Of a stretch of DNA of 64,000 bases, positions 44,817-54,018 are shown one piece after another. The stretch's first letter is position 1. Every line of letters begins with the position of its first letter. A program made the position numbers and the translations under genes. Below the pieces are notes generated by a model. That model ran no database searches. It had not been told where the DNA came from and was given only the letters and a program-made list of their open reading frames with translations. The stretch is from Polaribacter glomeratus (GTDB lineage: Bacteria; Bacteroidota; Bacteroidia; Flavobacteriales; Flavobacteriaceae): NCBI RefSeq assembly GCF_002954665.1, contig NZ_MSCM01000001.1, positions 2,130,290-2,194,289 on the forward strand. The letters run 5' to 3'.

Positions 44817-45203
44817 ATGATTGAGCAAATTACTAAAGGAATTAAAATTTCTGTAAAAACGAAATATAATGGTACAAGCTATCGAAATAACAAGCTTTAC
44901 TACATTTTTGCTTATTTTGTAACTATCGAAAATAAATCGTCTGAAACCGTACAATTAACAGATCGTTTTTGGCAAATTTTTGACTCATTAAACAACATAG
45001 AAATTGTAGAAGGCGAAGGCGTTGTTGGACAAACACCTGTTTTAAAACCTAATGACAATTATACTTATAGTTCTGGTTGTTTTTTAGAATCATCAATTGG
45101 CGCAATGAAGGGTTATTATACAATGATAAATTGTAGAACTTTAGAACAATTTAAAGTAATTATACCCACTTTTCAACTTACAACTCCCATATTATCAAAC
45201 TAA
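44817..45203 (+). CDS. apaG: ApaG family protein (DUF525)
   Basis: A 128-residue small beta-sandwich protein matching ApaG: TKGIKISVKTKYN near the start, YYIFAYFVTIENKSSETVQLTDRFWQI, GVVGQTPVLKPNDNYTYSSG, and MKGYYTMINC. ApaG is associated with cobalt/magnesium resistance and dinucleoside polyphosphate metabolism in enterobacteria; its biochemical role is unclear. The next gene's reading frame overlaps its 3' end. Confidence 0.93.
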   Translation: MIEQITKGIKISVKTKYNGTSYRNNKLYYIFAYFVTIENKSSETVQLTDRFWQIFDSLNNIEIVEGEGVVGQTPVLKPNDNYTYSSGCFLESSIGAMKGYYTMINCRTLEQFKVIIPTFQLTTPILSN

Positions 45204-46342
45204 AAAAAACAAAAAATAAAGTAACAGTTGTTAAAGATGCAGCATGTTTAAATTGTGGACATCCTTTTAACGGACAAGAGAAATTTTGCCCAGATTGCGG
45301 ACAAGCAAATAAAGGTAATGAAATTACTTTTAAAAGCTTTATTCATGAAGTTTTTAATGGTCTTTTTAATTTTGACGCTAAATTTTGGACAACTATTATT
45401 CCGCTTTTAATTAACCCTGGTAAAGTTTCTAGAGACTATGTTGCTGGTAAAAGACAGCGATACACAAATCCATTTCGTTTTTATTTAACGGTTTCAATTC
45501 TATTTTTTTTATTGATTGGTTTGTATAATACCAAAGTAAAATACGAATCTTTAGCTCAAGAAAGTAAGACAGAAATTGTTGATTTAATTAAAGAAGAAAC
45601 CTCAAAAACAAAAGAAGCTTTAACAGATAAAAAGATAGATTCTATTAAAAAGAAACTGAATGAGAAAATGAAGAGTTCATTTATTCCTGTTCCAGAAAAA
45701 GTGAGAAAAAATATTTTAGCGGAAGTAGAAAAAGAAGCCAGAGACACCACAGAAAATAAAATGAACAGCAGCATTATTAACTTTAATGTTGGAGAAGGAG
45801 ATTCAAAATTAGATAAATTTGTAAACTATCAAAAAAAATACCCAAACTCTAGCATAGATGTTGCTTTAGACTCCTTAGAGTTCGAAAAAAACTTTACAAA
45901 TAGATTTATATATACCAGAGCGAAAGCAGCGAATTCTTTTACAAATGATGAAGAAAGTAGAGATCAATTTTTAAACCAAATCCTTTCTTTTGGTTCCATT
46001 TCTTTATTTGTTTTATTACCTATTTTTACCTTGTTTCTTAAACTGTTTTACATCCGAAGAAAATACACTTATGTAGATCATTTAATTTTTGTTTTTCATA
46101 TTCAAACAGTTTTTTTTATGCTGTTTTCAATCTTTTATCTTTTAAAAATAGTTGGTATAAGCCCCCAACTTTGGGTTTTTGTAACCTTATTTTTATTGTA
46201 TTTAATAATTGCTATGAAACAGTTTTATCAGCAAGGATATTTTAAAACTTTTGTAAAATTTTTACTACTAAATTTAAGCTACACCATTGTTGCAAGTATA
46301 GGTGTTGTGTTTGTTTTACTTATTTCGTTTGCGCTGTTTTAA
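45191..46342 (+). CDS. DUF3667 membrane protein with N-terminal zinc ribbon; start codon non-canonical
   Basis: The frame from about 45191 to 46342 encodes a full DUF3667 protein. It has a zinc ribbon (CLNCGHPF at 45245, CPDCG at 45287), the family block FIHEVFNGLFNFDAKFW, then NPGKVSRDYVAGKRQRYTNPFRFYL, and hydrophobic helices near residues 95-110 and 260-380, with a charged Lys/Glu-rich periplasmic or cytoplasmic middle. The frame is open from 45155, yet it has no ATG, GTG or TTG before 45512. A start at 45512 would cut off the zinc ribbon and first helix. ATT at 45191 (giving IIKLKKTKNK) is the likeliest initiator, overlapping apaG by 13 bp. Function is unknown. Confidence 0.75.
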   Translation: MIKLKKTKNKVTVVKDAACLNCGHPFNGQEKFCPDCGQANKGNEITFKSFIHEVFNGLFNFDAKFWTTIIPLLINPGKVSRDYVAGKRQRYTNPFRFYLTVSILFFLLIGLYNTKVKYESLAQESKTEIVDLIKEETSKTKEALTDKKIDSIKKKLNEKMKSSFIPVPEKVRKNILAEVEKEARDTTENKMNSSIINFNVGEGDSKLDKFVNYQKKYPNSSIDVALDSLEFEKNFTNRFIYTRAKAANSFTNDEESRDQFLNQILSFGSISLFVLLPIFTLFLKLFYIRRKYTYVDHLIFVFHIQTVFFMLFSIFYLLKIVGISPQLWVFVTLFLLYLIIAMKQFYQQGYFKTFVKFLLLNLSYTIVASIGVVFVLLISFALF

Positions 46343-46541
46343 ATTTTATTTTTTTAAATTGAAAGATGGTTTTAAAAAGAAGTTTTTTAAGTAAAAATGC
46401 AAAATTGTGCGCTAATTGAATAATTATTATTTAAATAATTAAAAATGATGATTTAAAAAATATTCCGATTAAATTAAAAAAACATAAAACAACGGTTTAG
46501 AAAATCACTTTATTCGAACAAATTAAAACTTTTTGTATATT

Positions 46542-47258
46542 TCAATTTAAAATTTTAATTACATTATTTTCAACAACATCACTTAGAAAATCAAAATACG
46601 TTATAGCTACTTTGTCATTTTCTTTTTTGATGGATGTTGTACTTACCGTTTTTATAAAAGAACGTTTCATCTTTGGAGAAGTTTCTACACTCCCTAGGTT
46701 TTCATTTTGATGAAATTGGATGATTTTTTCTTGCTTAAAATCCTCATTTACTGATAACCAATCCGCAAACCAATCTTTTCTTAATTGCTTCATATCTTCA
46801 GAATACAAGGTTGACGAAGACCAAATTTTAGGTTCTTGCAGCAATTTTGTGAAGTGCTTTGTTGTGCCATCCCAAAGCAATTCATACGTTACTAATTGAG
46901 CTTGATAATCAACCAAAATTAGTGTAAAAGGTTCTATATCTATAAAATCAAACTTGTTAATATACCCAACAACATCATTCGCAGAAAGTATATTTTTTAC
47001 TATAACACCTCTACTTACTTTATAGTATTTATTTCTTAAATGATTTGTAAACGCACCATTTAAAAGACAAACCAATCTGTTTTTATTGCTTGTACCGATC
47101 CAAGTTCCGCCTGCTAATTCATCTTTTGGATAGGTTAATTCAATGCCATTTTCTAGATATGTTTTTGGCGGAATTGTTTTTCTTAACGGAGTTTCATCTC
47201 TGTTAGAAGTTATAATAAAATTATTATTCTTTAAAGGAAGATAGGTTACTGTACACAT
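46542..47258 (-). CDS. NRDE family protein (TANGO2-like)
   Basis: A 238-residue cytoplasmic protein. It starts MCTVTY, with Cys2 in the place of an N-terminal nucleophile, and has the family signature SNRDE near 18-22, followed by GGTWIGTSNKNRLVCLLNG. NRDE/TANGO2 proteins are predicted Ntn-type hydrolases with uncertain substrates, linked to haem or lipid homeostasis in eukaryotes. It is a single gene flanked by an empty 199-bp spacer and divergent from pruA. Confidence 0.88.
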   Translation of the reverse strand: MCTVTYLPLKNNNFIITSNRDETPLRKTIPPKTYLENGIELTYPKDELAGGTWIGTSNKNRLVCLLNGAFTNHLRNKYYKVSRGVIVKNILSANDVVGYINKFDFIDIEPFTLILVDYQAQLVTYELLWDGTTKHFTKLLQEPKIWSSSTLYSEDMKQLRKDWFADWLSVNEDFKQEKIIQFHQNENLGSVETSPKMKRSFIKTVSTTSIKKENDKVAITYFDFLSDVVENNVIKILN

Positions 47259-47363
47259 TTAATGCTTATAAATTTAGGCTTTCAAAACCATATAAAACGG
47301 CTGAAAAATTTGTAACTTTACGTCTTTCAAAATTAGTAGATTCAACATTTAAAAACAAACAAA

Positions 47364-48989
47364 ATGGCAAGAGGATTTTTTAAGGTTCCAAAAGCAATTA
47401 ACGAACCAGTTAAAGGGTATGCACCTGGTTCTCCAGAAAGAGCAGAACTATTAGCAATGTACAAAACCATGTTTAACAGCAATATTGATGTGCCTATGCA
47501 TATTAATGGAAAAGAAGTTAGAACAGGGATAACTAAAAATATTACACCTCCTCATGACCACAAACATGTTGTTGGGCAATATCACACAGCAGAAAAAAAA
47601 CATGTAGATGAAGCAATTTCTACTGCACTTGCAGCAAGAGAAGCTTGGTCTAGTGTTTCTTGGATGGAAAGAGCATCTATCTTTTTAAAGGCTGCTGAAT
47701 TATTAGCAGGTCCTTATAGAGCAAAAATGAATGCTGCAACCATGATTGCACAATCTAAAAACGTTTATCAAGCAGAAATTGATGCTGCTTGTGAAATGAT
47801 CGATTTCTTTAAATTTAACGTAGAGTATATGACTGATATTTTTAAAGATCAGCCAACATCTTCTGCAGGAGTTTGGAACCGAGTTGAGTACAGACCTTTA
47901 GAAGGATTTGTATACGCAATTTCTCCTTTTAACTTTACATCTATTGCCGCAAATTTACCTGCAGCAGCAGCTTTAATGGGTAATGTAGTTGTTTGGAAAC
48001 CTTCTGATCATCAAGCATATTCTGCACAAGTTATAGTAGATTTATTTAAAGAAGCTGGTTTGCCAGATGGCGTTATTAACGTTGTTTATGGAGATCCAGT
48101 AATGATATCTGATACCGTTTTAGCGTCTCCATATTTTTCTGGTTTACACTTTACAGGTTCTACGCATGTTTTTAAAGAATTATGGAAACAAATTGGTAAC
48201 AATATTCATACTTACAAAACATACCCAAGAATTGTTGGAGAAACTGGTGGAAAAGATTTTATCTGGGTTCACAACTCTTCAAATCCTTTACAAGTTGCAA
48301 CTGCAATGACAAGAGGAGCTTTTGAATACCAAGGTCAAAAATGTTCTGCAGCTTCACGTTCTTATATACCTGCTTCACTTTGGCCAGATGTTAAAAAACA
48401 TTTAATTGCACAAGCAAGTGAGTTAAAAATGGGGTCTCCAGAAGATACTTCAAACTTTATAAATGCAGTTATTCACGAAGGTTCTTTTGATAAAATTGCA
48501 AGTTATATCGATGCTGCAAAAGCAGATAAAGATGCAGAGATTATTATTGGTGGAAATCATGATAAATCTGTTGGTTACTTTATAGAGCCAACTGTAATTG
48601 TTAGTAATTCGCCAACATACGCAACAATGACAACCGAACTATTTGGTCCAGTTATGACCGTTTATGTTTATGAAGATGCTGATTGGGAAGCTTGCTTAAA
48701 ATTAGTTGATGAAACTACAGAATATGGCTTAACAGGTGCAATCTTTTCTAAAGATAGATATATTGTTGAAAAAGCTTCGAAAGCATTAGAAAATGCTGCA
48801 GGAAACTTTTATATTAACGATAAACCTTCGGGAGCAGTTGTTGGTCAGCAGCCATTTGGAGGAGCAAGAGCTTCTGGCACAAATGACAAAGCAGGTTCTG
48901 CACAAAACTTATTACGTTGGACTTCTGTTAGATTGATAAAAGAGACGTTTGTAACACCTACAGATTATAAATATCCTTTTTTAGGATAG
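47364..48989 (+). CDS. pruA: L-glutamate gamma-semialdehyde (1-pyrroline-5-carboxylate) dehydrogenase
   Basis: A 541-residue aldehyde dehydrogenase of proline catabolism, oxidising glutamate semialdehyde to glutamate with NAD+. The general base lies in VGETGGKDF (Glu near 292), and the catalytic cysteine in QGQKCSAASR (near 327). Start (KVPKAINEPVKGYAPGSPER) and end (TVTPTDYKYPFLG-like) match the single-domain PruA of Bacteroidota. The proline dehydrogenase gene is not adjacent. It has its own terminator. Confidence 0.95.
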   Translation: MARGFFKVPKAINEPVKGYAPGSPERAELLAMYKTMFNSNIDVPMHINGKEVRTGITKNITPPHDHKHVVGQYHTAEKKHVDEAISTALAAREAWSSVSWMERASIFLKAAELLAGPYRAKMNAATMIAQSKNVYQAEIDAACEMIDFFKFNVEYMTDIFKDQPTSSAGVWNRVEYRPLEGFVYAISPFNFTSIAANLPAAAALMGNVVVWKPSDHQAYSAQVIVDLFKEAGLPDGVINVVYGDPVMISDTVLASPYFSGLHFTGSTHVFKELWKQIGNNIHTYKTYPRIVGETGGKDFIWVHNSSNPLQVATAMTRGAFEYQGQKCSAASRSYIPASLWPDVKKHLIAQASELKMGSPEDTSNFINAVIHEGSFDKIASYIDAAKADKDAEIIIGGNHDKSVGYFIEPTVIVSNSPTYATMTTELFGPVMTVYVYEDADWEACLKLVDETTEYGLTGAIFSKDRYIVEKASKALENAAGNFYINDKPSGAVVGQQPFGGARASGTNDKAGSAQNLLRWTSVRLIKETFVTPTDYKYPFLG

Positions 48990-49008
48990 CTTAAAATTAT
49001 TATTTTAG

Positions 49009-49042
49009 AAAAACCGTATCAAAATTTGATACGGTTTTTTTA
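49009..49042 (+). terminator. Rho-independent terminator of pruA
   Basis: The stem AAAAACCGTATCA / TGATACGGTTTTT with a short AT loop is followed by T. It lies 20 bp after the pruA stop. Confidence 0.88.
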
Positions 49043-49074
49043 TTTCCTTATTTTAGACAAATACTTTTTAAAAA

Positions 49075-49464
49075 ATGGACTATAAATATTTAATGTATGC
49101 TCATTTAGCAACCGTAGTTCCTTGCTTTTTTATGGGTGCTTATCTATTATCAGTAAAAAAAGGAACCCCTTTTCATAAATTATTAGGCAAAATTTACATG
49201 TCTTTAATGATGATTACCGCAATTATAACGTTATTTATGCCTGCGGATGTTGGTCCACAGTTTTTTAATCATTTTGGTTATATTCATCTTTTTAGTTTTC
49301 TTACTTTATACAGCGTGCCAACTGCAATTATTGCCGTAAAAAAAGGACAGGTAAAAAAACACAAACTAAAAATGATTCTTCTATATGTTGGAGCAATCAT
49401 TATTGCTGGCGGATTTACTTTTACACCAGGAAGGTATTTACATTCTGTGTTTTTTGGGAATTGA
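49075..49464 (+). CDS. DUF2306 family membrane protein
   Basis: A 129-residue protein with four helices (about 5-25, 38-58, 68-90, 100-120). Family hallmarks are the His in YAHLATVVPCF, the HKLLGKIYM motif after helix 1, and the Arg/His-containing ending PGRYLHSVFFG. The conserved His residues suggest haem or metal contact, but no function is established. It lies just after the pruA terminator and has its own start 33 bp later. Confidence 0.85.
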   Translation: MDYKYLMYAHLATVVPCFFMGAYLLSVKKGTPFHKLLGKIYMSLMMITAIITLFMPADVGPQFFNHFGYIHLFSFLTLYSVPTAIIAVKKGQVKKHKLKMILLYVGAIIIAGGFTFTPGRYLHSVFFGN

Positions 49465-49470
49465 TTATAA

Positions 49471-49500
49471 AAAAAACCACATCGTTTTAATGATATGGTT
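49471..49500 (-). terminator. Terminator of the metalloprotease-lipoprotein operon
   Basis: On the minus strand AACCATATC / GATGTGGTT (one mismatch) is followed by a T run. It lies 25 bp past the lipoprotein stop. Confidence 0.7.
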
Positions 49501-49524
49501 GAAATAAATCTATTTTTTTGAAAC

Positions 49525-50202
49525 TTAATTTACTGTAAAACTCCAAGTTTGTCCAATTGACTTTGCAGCATTTTGGTCTTTTACATTTACGTACCAAGAA
49601 TATGTTTTTCCAGATTTCACAGAAACTGTAAACGATTTTTCTGATAAAGAATCATCCATCAACACTACTGATGAATTTTCTCCAAAATAAAGCTCATAAG
49701 TCAACGTATCAGTTGTATTTGCATCCGCAGCATCCCAAATTAGACTTATAGAAGTTGTGGTACTTAAGTTACTATTATTTTTTGGTGAAACTAATTCTGC
49801 CGAAAACGGAGCATAATTTAAAACTCCATCGCCTTTGGTGTAAAACGAAAATGTTTCTGATGCAGTACCTTGATTATTTTTTACATCTAAAGCATCAACT
49901 TTCCAATAATAAGCAGTTTGTTTTTCTAGAGTAACTGTTGTTTTCAAATCTGTACTACTACTATTTTCAACAACATTTGTCATTTCTCTGTCTGTCGCTA
50001 TAATTAAATTATAAGTAACTTGATCATTATCAGGATCAGTAGCTTTGCTCCAATTAAAAGTAATTGTATTGTCTATACACAATAAATTTTGTGTTGGAAA
50101 CATTAAACGAACTGCAGTAGGGGCTTTATTTTTATCCTTTGAACATTGAATCGTTAGGAAACAAAAGAAAAGTAAAACCGATATATTTACTACTCTTTTC
50201 AT
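49525..50202 (-). CDS. Lipoprotein with two fibronectin type III-like domains
   Basis: A 225-residue lipoprotein. The signal peptide ends at the lipobox LTIQC (C20). Two beta domains of FN3 type follow (about 28-125 and 130-225), each with YYWKVDALD or YSWYVNVKDQ near the end. Its start codon overlaps the stop of the metalloprotease gene by 4 bp (ATGA-type coupling), so the two are made together. It may anchor or assist the protease at the surface; that is inference. Confidence 0.87.
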   Translation of the reverse strand: MKRVVNISVLLFFCFLTIQCSKDKNKAPTAVRLMFPTQNLLCIDNTITFNWSKATDPDNDQVTYNLIIATDREMTNVVENSSSTDLKTTVTLEKQTAYYWKVDALDVKNNQGTASETFSFYTKGDGVLNYAPFSAELVSPKNNSNLSTTTSISLIWDAADANTTDTLTYELYFGENSSVVLMDDSLSEKSFTVSVKSGKTYSWYVNVKDQNAAKSIGQTWSFTVN

Positions 50203-53200
50203 TGCTTTAAAATTTTAATAGGTTTTGTGTTTTCGATTGATAATTTTAAAATATAAATTCCTTTTGCATAGTCTCTAAAAGGAATTATTAAATTATGATC
50301 TTCATTTTTTATCGACTGTTTTAAAATTAGTTTTCCGTTTATATCAAAAATAAGAACATCAATATACGGTTGACTTACATCTAAAGGCAGTAGTAAATCT
50401 ATAGTATTTTTAACAGGGTTTTGTTTTAGTAAAATAGTTCCAATGCTTGTTTTAAACAAACCTTCACACTCTTTTGCTGTCTTAACTTCTAATTTTCCAC
50501 TTCCTTTTATTTCTAAATCAAATTCTTTGCTATCAGAAACAAGAATTAACTCTTCATTTAAATAAACATTGTAAGGTGCGGTGCCGCTATCTACAGAAAA
50601 AGAATAAGTTGTACTAAATTTTTTATTGGCCAGTTTTAAAGATATAGGCTGAGATTTTTTTATTACAACTTCAAAGCATTGTGTATAATTTAATTCATTT
50701 ATAAGTATGCAAACTTGGTAATCTCCAGGAGCTAAGTTTGGTAAAGAGAACGTTGTGTTAGTTACATTCTGATTAAAATTTGTTGCGGGGCCAGAAATAG
50801 AAACTTGATAGGTAAATTCGAGTTGATTAATATCAACATTGATAATTCCGTCATTTTGATCAACACAAGATTCTGATACTGTTTGCACGGTAAAGCTATC
50901 TGTTCTTAGCACAACAATAGCGTAATCTTCGGTTTCTCCCCATTCCGTTAAATGATCAGAATCACAAGCGCCCAATCCGTAAGTACCAGTAGGATCGTCA
51001 TATTCAATAAGCACTCTCATTGTAGTCTTTCCAATCTTGGCATCATTAGGCACTGTAATATTAAAATTTACTGTGCCAACATCGTCTGTTACTGAACCTA
51101 AATCATATCTTTCTGTAACGTTATCAAAAACAAAATCTTTGTTCCAATCAATAAAAACATAACAATGATCTTGAAAACCACCTGTATCAATAGTTACACT
51201 TATTTGCTTTGTTTGTCCTCTTAAAACATTGGTAAAAAAATTTGTAAAATCTTCATAACCATCTATTTTATCATTTTCAGAAGTATTATTAATACTACCA
51301 AAAGTTACATTAGTAATATGCTCTGTGCCTCCTACTTCGTCTGTAAATGTAGAAGCGCAATACAAAGGAGTTTTTGTAGTAAAACTAAAAACAGCAGAAA
51401 AGGCTCCTTCTCCGCAGTTATTTGTAGGTTTTACTCTCCAAAAATATTCCGTTTGACCACTTAAATTAGTTGCTTTAAAAGTATTTTCTACAACAGTTGC
51501 ACTCGAAACAATATTCGAAAAATTTACATCCGAGGCTATTTGAACACTATAAGAGGATGCATTTGTGTCTTGACCCCAAGTAAGGGTTTCTGTAACTGAA
51601 ACACCAGTTGCCTCATTTATTGGTGTTGATAAATTTAAAATATTAAAAACAGAACTCCTTACTTTTAAAACTAAGTTTATGTTTTGAGTAACTGTTGCCG
51701 ATGTACCTATAACATTTATATTATAGGTTTTTGCTTCTTTGTCTTCTAGGTTAGAAATTGTTAATATTACCGTTCCGTCTGCATTAATTGTATTCGCACT
51801 AAATGCTATAGTAGAACCTGTTGGTTGCCCTGTTACACTTAAAGTAGCTGTTTCTGTAAAACCATTTATAAAATCGAAATCTAAAGTATAACTAATACTT
51901 TGAGCTGCCGTATTGCAAATAGCTTGTTCACCTGTTTTATCAGCAATTAAAAAAGTAGGAGTAGTTGAAACTACAGAAAACTGCGATGCGTTTACGTTAT
52001 AAAAAATATTATCTGCCGCTTCCACCATAATTCTGGCTTTATTAGTCTCATTATCTGGAACAATAATATTTTCTGTACCATCATTTGGCGTGTTGGTTTT
52101 TAGTGTAATAGGAAAGGTAATTCCGCCATCAACAGATAATTTAATATTTACATTTTTGCATTCTATTGGTGCAATATCTGTGGTTCCTTTGTTCCAGTTT
52201 ACTACGATTGTTTGTCCGGAATTTACAGTGGTTGCTAAACTTTGAGACGTTACCGTAAAAGCGGCTGCATTTGTAACTGATATTTTAAGATCATCGCGGG
52301 CAGTGCTTCCGCCACCAGGATTATTATCTCTTACAAAAAAAGAAAAATTTAACTCTCTTGCTACAGATGGCACCACTTCCCAAGCCGAGGAAGTACTTCC
52401 TGCTATAACAGTAGCTAAAGCAGGCATGTATCTTTCTGATGTTGATTTCGATGGTAAAGACCTAAACATTGGCCCTTCTAGGTTTGTAGAACTCAACACA
52501 TCTGGTTTATCGCTACTATTATCTAAAATTTCTACATCTAATTGCTCCCAGTTATAGGTAAGAGAACTTAGCCCATCAGCATCTGTAGCTAAACCCTTTA
52601 ATTTAAAAGGGGTAGATTTTGGAATGCTATAATCTGAACCTGCATTTGCAACAGGCGCTCTATTATTTGTGTTTGTAGTTGCTGCGCAAGTTCCAGAAGA
52701 TTGAATAACATTCCACATTTGCGCAATACTTACCGCATGAAAGTAATCGTCACTATTACCATTCGGGTTTCCAGATTGCACGTCTGGAGCACAAATACCT
52801 GCATACCCCATAATTGTAGATGCACTTCCTGGCTCTACAGCAGTAGATTGGGTTCTGTTACAATCGTTATGTTGTGTGTGAGTTGCCCCAAATTGATGCC
52901 CTAATTCATGCACAACAAAATCTACATCATAAGGGTCAGCAACTGGTTGCGATCTACCTGTTACGCCTCTTGCTTTTTGACCAGTAAGGCAAACAACTCC
53001 TAAACCTGCTAAACCATCGCCACCAACACTAAAAATATGCCCAATATCGTAATTAGCATTTCCAATAACATTATCGCAAATAGTTTGTACCTCATTAATC
53101 ATTGTATTTGGTGCACCATCGGTAATACCATCTGTAGCTGCATCTAAAAAAATAATCTTACTATTATCAGCTACTAAAACAAGTTTTACTGACAAATCTT

Positions 53201-53954
53201 TTTCAAAGATTCCGTTAATTCTTGTCATAGACGTATTCATTGCCGATAAAACCGCCGCTTTTTTTACTTGATCACTTGCCGTATCTGATATGTTTTGCTG
53301 ACTAGCTCCTAAATGAAACTGCGCATATTCTGCGCTGCAGGCTAACGCCAATCTGTACGTTCTTAACTTACCATCATTTGCGTTTCGTGCAAAATTTTGT
53401 GTAGTAATATCTTTTTTAGCAGATTCTTCAATTAAACATTCAAAATCTTTATCTTTCTTGGGTAAACTGCTTCTTTTGTAAATGATGTAGTCTTTTTTAT
53501 CCTTAGAATACGGATCGATATATATAGTTTCTTGGTTACCAGAAAAGATTACTGCATGAAAACCGTCTGTTCCTAAACTTATTTTTGCCACCGCAGTAGG
53601 ATCATCTATTCCTTGAGCCGAATACGATTGTATATTTGGAAATGTAGCTTGTAATTTCGCTTCAAAATTTGAAGTTTCTTTGATGATAAATTTAGAGAAT
53701 GTTCCATCTGTATTAGGTAAGTCTATGGTTTCTTTTTGTTTGAAACTGCTACTTTTTAATTTTGCTGAAAAAGCGTTTAAATCTAGCGATACGATTTCAT
53801 ATTTTGAAGGAAAATTTTTCTTTTGATAAGTTTTCTTTTTTTGAATAAGATATTCTGATTTTTGAACTTTTGCCCAAATTTTTTGAGACTGAACCGTATC
53901 AACATTAAAAAAAAATATGGCTACTAAAATTAAAAAATGGAATTTACTTTTCAT
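50199..53954 (-). CDS. T9SS-exported reprolysin-like zinc metalloprotease
   Basis: A 1,251-residue secreted protease with a signal peptide (1-23) and a propeptide (about 25-190). The catalytic domain has the zinc motif HELGHQFGATH near 346-356 and a Met-turn (TIMGYAG near 380), placing it with the metzincins (M12B-like reprolysins). Beta domains follow, including an FN3-like unit (VSVTETLTWGQD, YFWRVKPTNNCGEG) and a GEVED domain (near 860-1010, GFQDHCYVFIDWNKD ... WGETEDYAI). The last 80 residues are a T9SS sorting domain. It probably digests external protein. A lipoprotein gene is coupled downstream. Confidence 0.92.
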   Translation of the reverse strand: MKSKFHFLILVAIFFFNVDTVQSQKIWAKVQKSEYLIQKKKTYQKKNFPSKYEIVSLDLNAFSAKLKSSSFKQKETIDLPNTDGTFSKFIIKETSNFEAKLQATFPNIQSYSAQGIDDPTAVAKISLGTDGFHAVIFSGNQETIYIDPYSKDKKDYIIYKRSSLPKKDKDFECLIEESAKKDITTQNFARNANDGKLRTYRLALACSAEYAQFHLGASQQNISDTASDQVKKAAVLSAMNTSMTRINGIFEKDLSVKLVLVADNSKIIFLDAATDGITDGAPNTMINEVQTICDNVIGNANYDIGHIFSVGGDGLAGLGVVCLTGQKARGVTGRSQPVADPYDVDFVVHELGHQFGATHTQHNDCNRTQSTAVEPGSASTIMGYAGICAPDVQSGNPNGNSDDYFHAVSIAQMWNVIQSSGTCAATTNTNNRAPVANAGSDYSIPKSTPFKLKGLATDADGLSSLTYNWEQLDVEILDNSSDKPDVLSSTNLEGPMFRSLPSKSTSERYMPALATVIAGSTSSAWEVVPSVARELNFSFFVRDNNPGGGSTARDDLKISVTNAAAFTVTSQSLATTVNSGQTIVVNWNKGTTDIAPIECKNVNIKLSVDGGITFPITLKTNTPNDGTENIIVPDNETNKARIMVEAADNIFYNVNASQFSVVSTTPTFLIADKTGEQAICNTAAQSISYTLDFDFINGFTETATLSVTGQPTGSTIAFSANTINADGTVILTISNLEDKEAKTYNINVIGTSATVTQNINLVLKVRSSVFNILNLSTPINEATGVSVTETLTWGQDTNASSYSVQIASDVNFSNIVSSATVVENTFKATNLSGQTEYFWRVKPTNNCGEGAFSAVFSFTTKTPLYCASTFTDEVGGTEHITNVTFGSINNTSENDKIDGYEDFTNFFTNVLRGQTKQISVTIDTGGFQDHCYVFIDWNKDFVFDNVTERYDLGSVTDDVGTVNFNITVPNDAKIGKTTMRVLIEYDDPTGTYGLGACDSDHLTEWGETEDYAIVVLRTDSFTVQTVSESCVDQNDGIINVDINQLEFTYQVSISGPATNFNQNVTNTTFSLPNLAPGDYQVCILINELNYTQCFEVVIKKSQPISLKLANKKFSTTYSFSVDSGTAPYNVYLNEELILVSDSKEFDLEIKGSGKLEVKTAKECEGLFKTSIGTILLKQNPVKNTIDLLLPLDVSQPYIDVLIFDINGKLILKQSIKNEDHNLIIPFRDYAKGIYILKLSIENTKPIKILKQ

Positions 53955-54001
53955 AAAATATATAAACTATAAATGAATGGTTTCAAATATAACGAATTAT
54001 T

Positions 54002-54009
54002 TACCTTTG
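54002..54009 (+). promoter_or_regulatory. Probable -7 box of lipB
   Basis: TACCTTTG matches TAnnTTTG exactly and ends only 9 bp before the lipB start at 54019, leaving almost no 5' leader. It lies inside the longer frame starting at 53977, which argues against that start. Confidence 0.55.
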
Positions 54010-54018
54010 TATTTAATT

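Noticed and set aside
45512..46342. TTG start for the DUF3667 protein
   Set aside because: It would remove the zinc ribbon and the conserved N-terminal block, which are intact upstream in the same frame.
53977..54018. Longer lipB start giving 14 extra residues
   Set aside because: A good -7 box (54002-54009) lies inside the extension, and the extra residues do not look like a LipB N-terminus.
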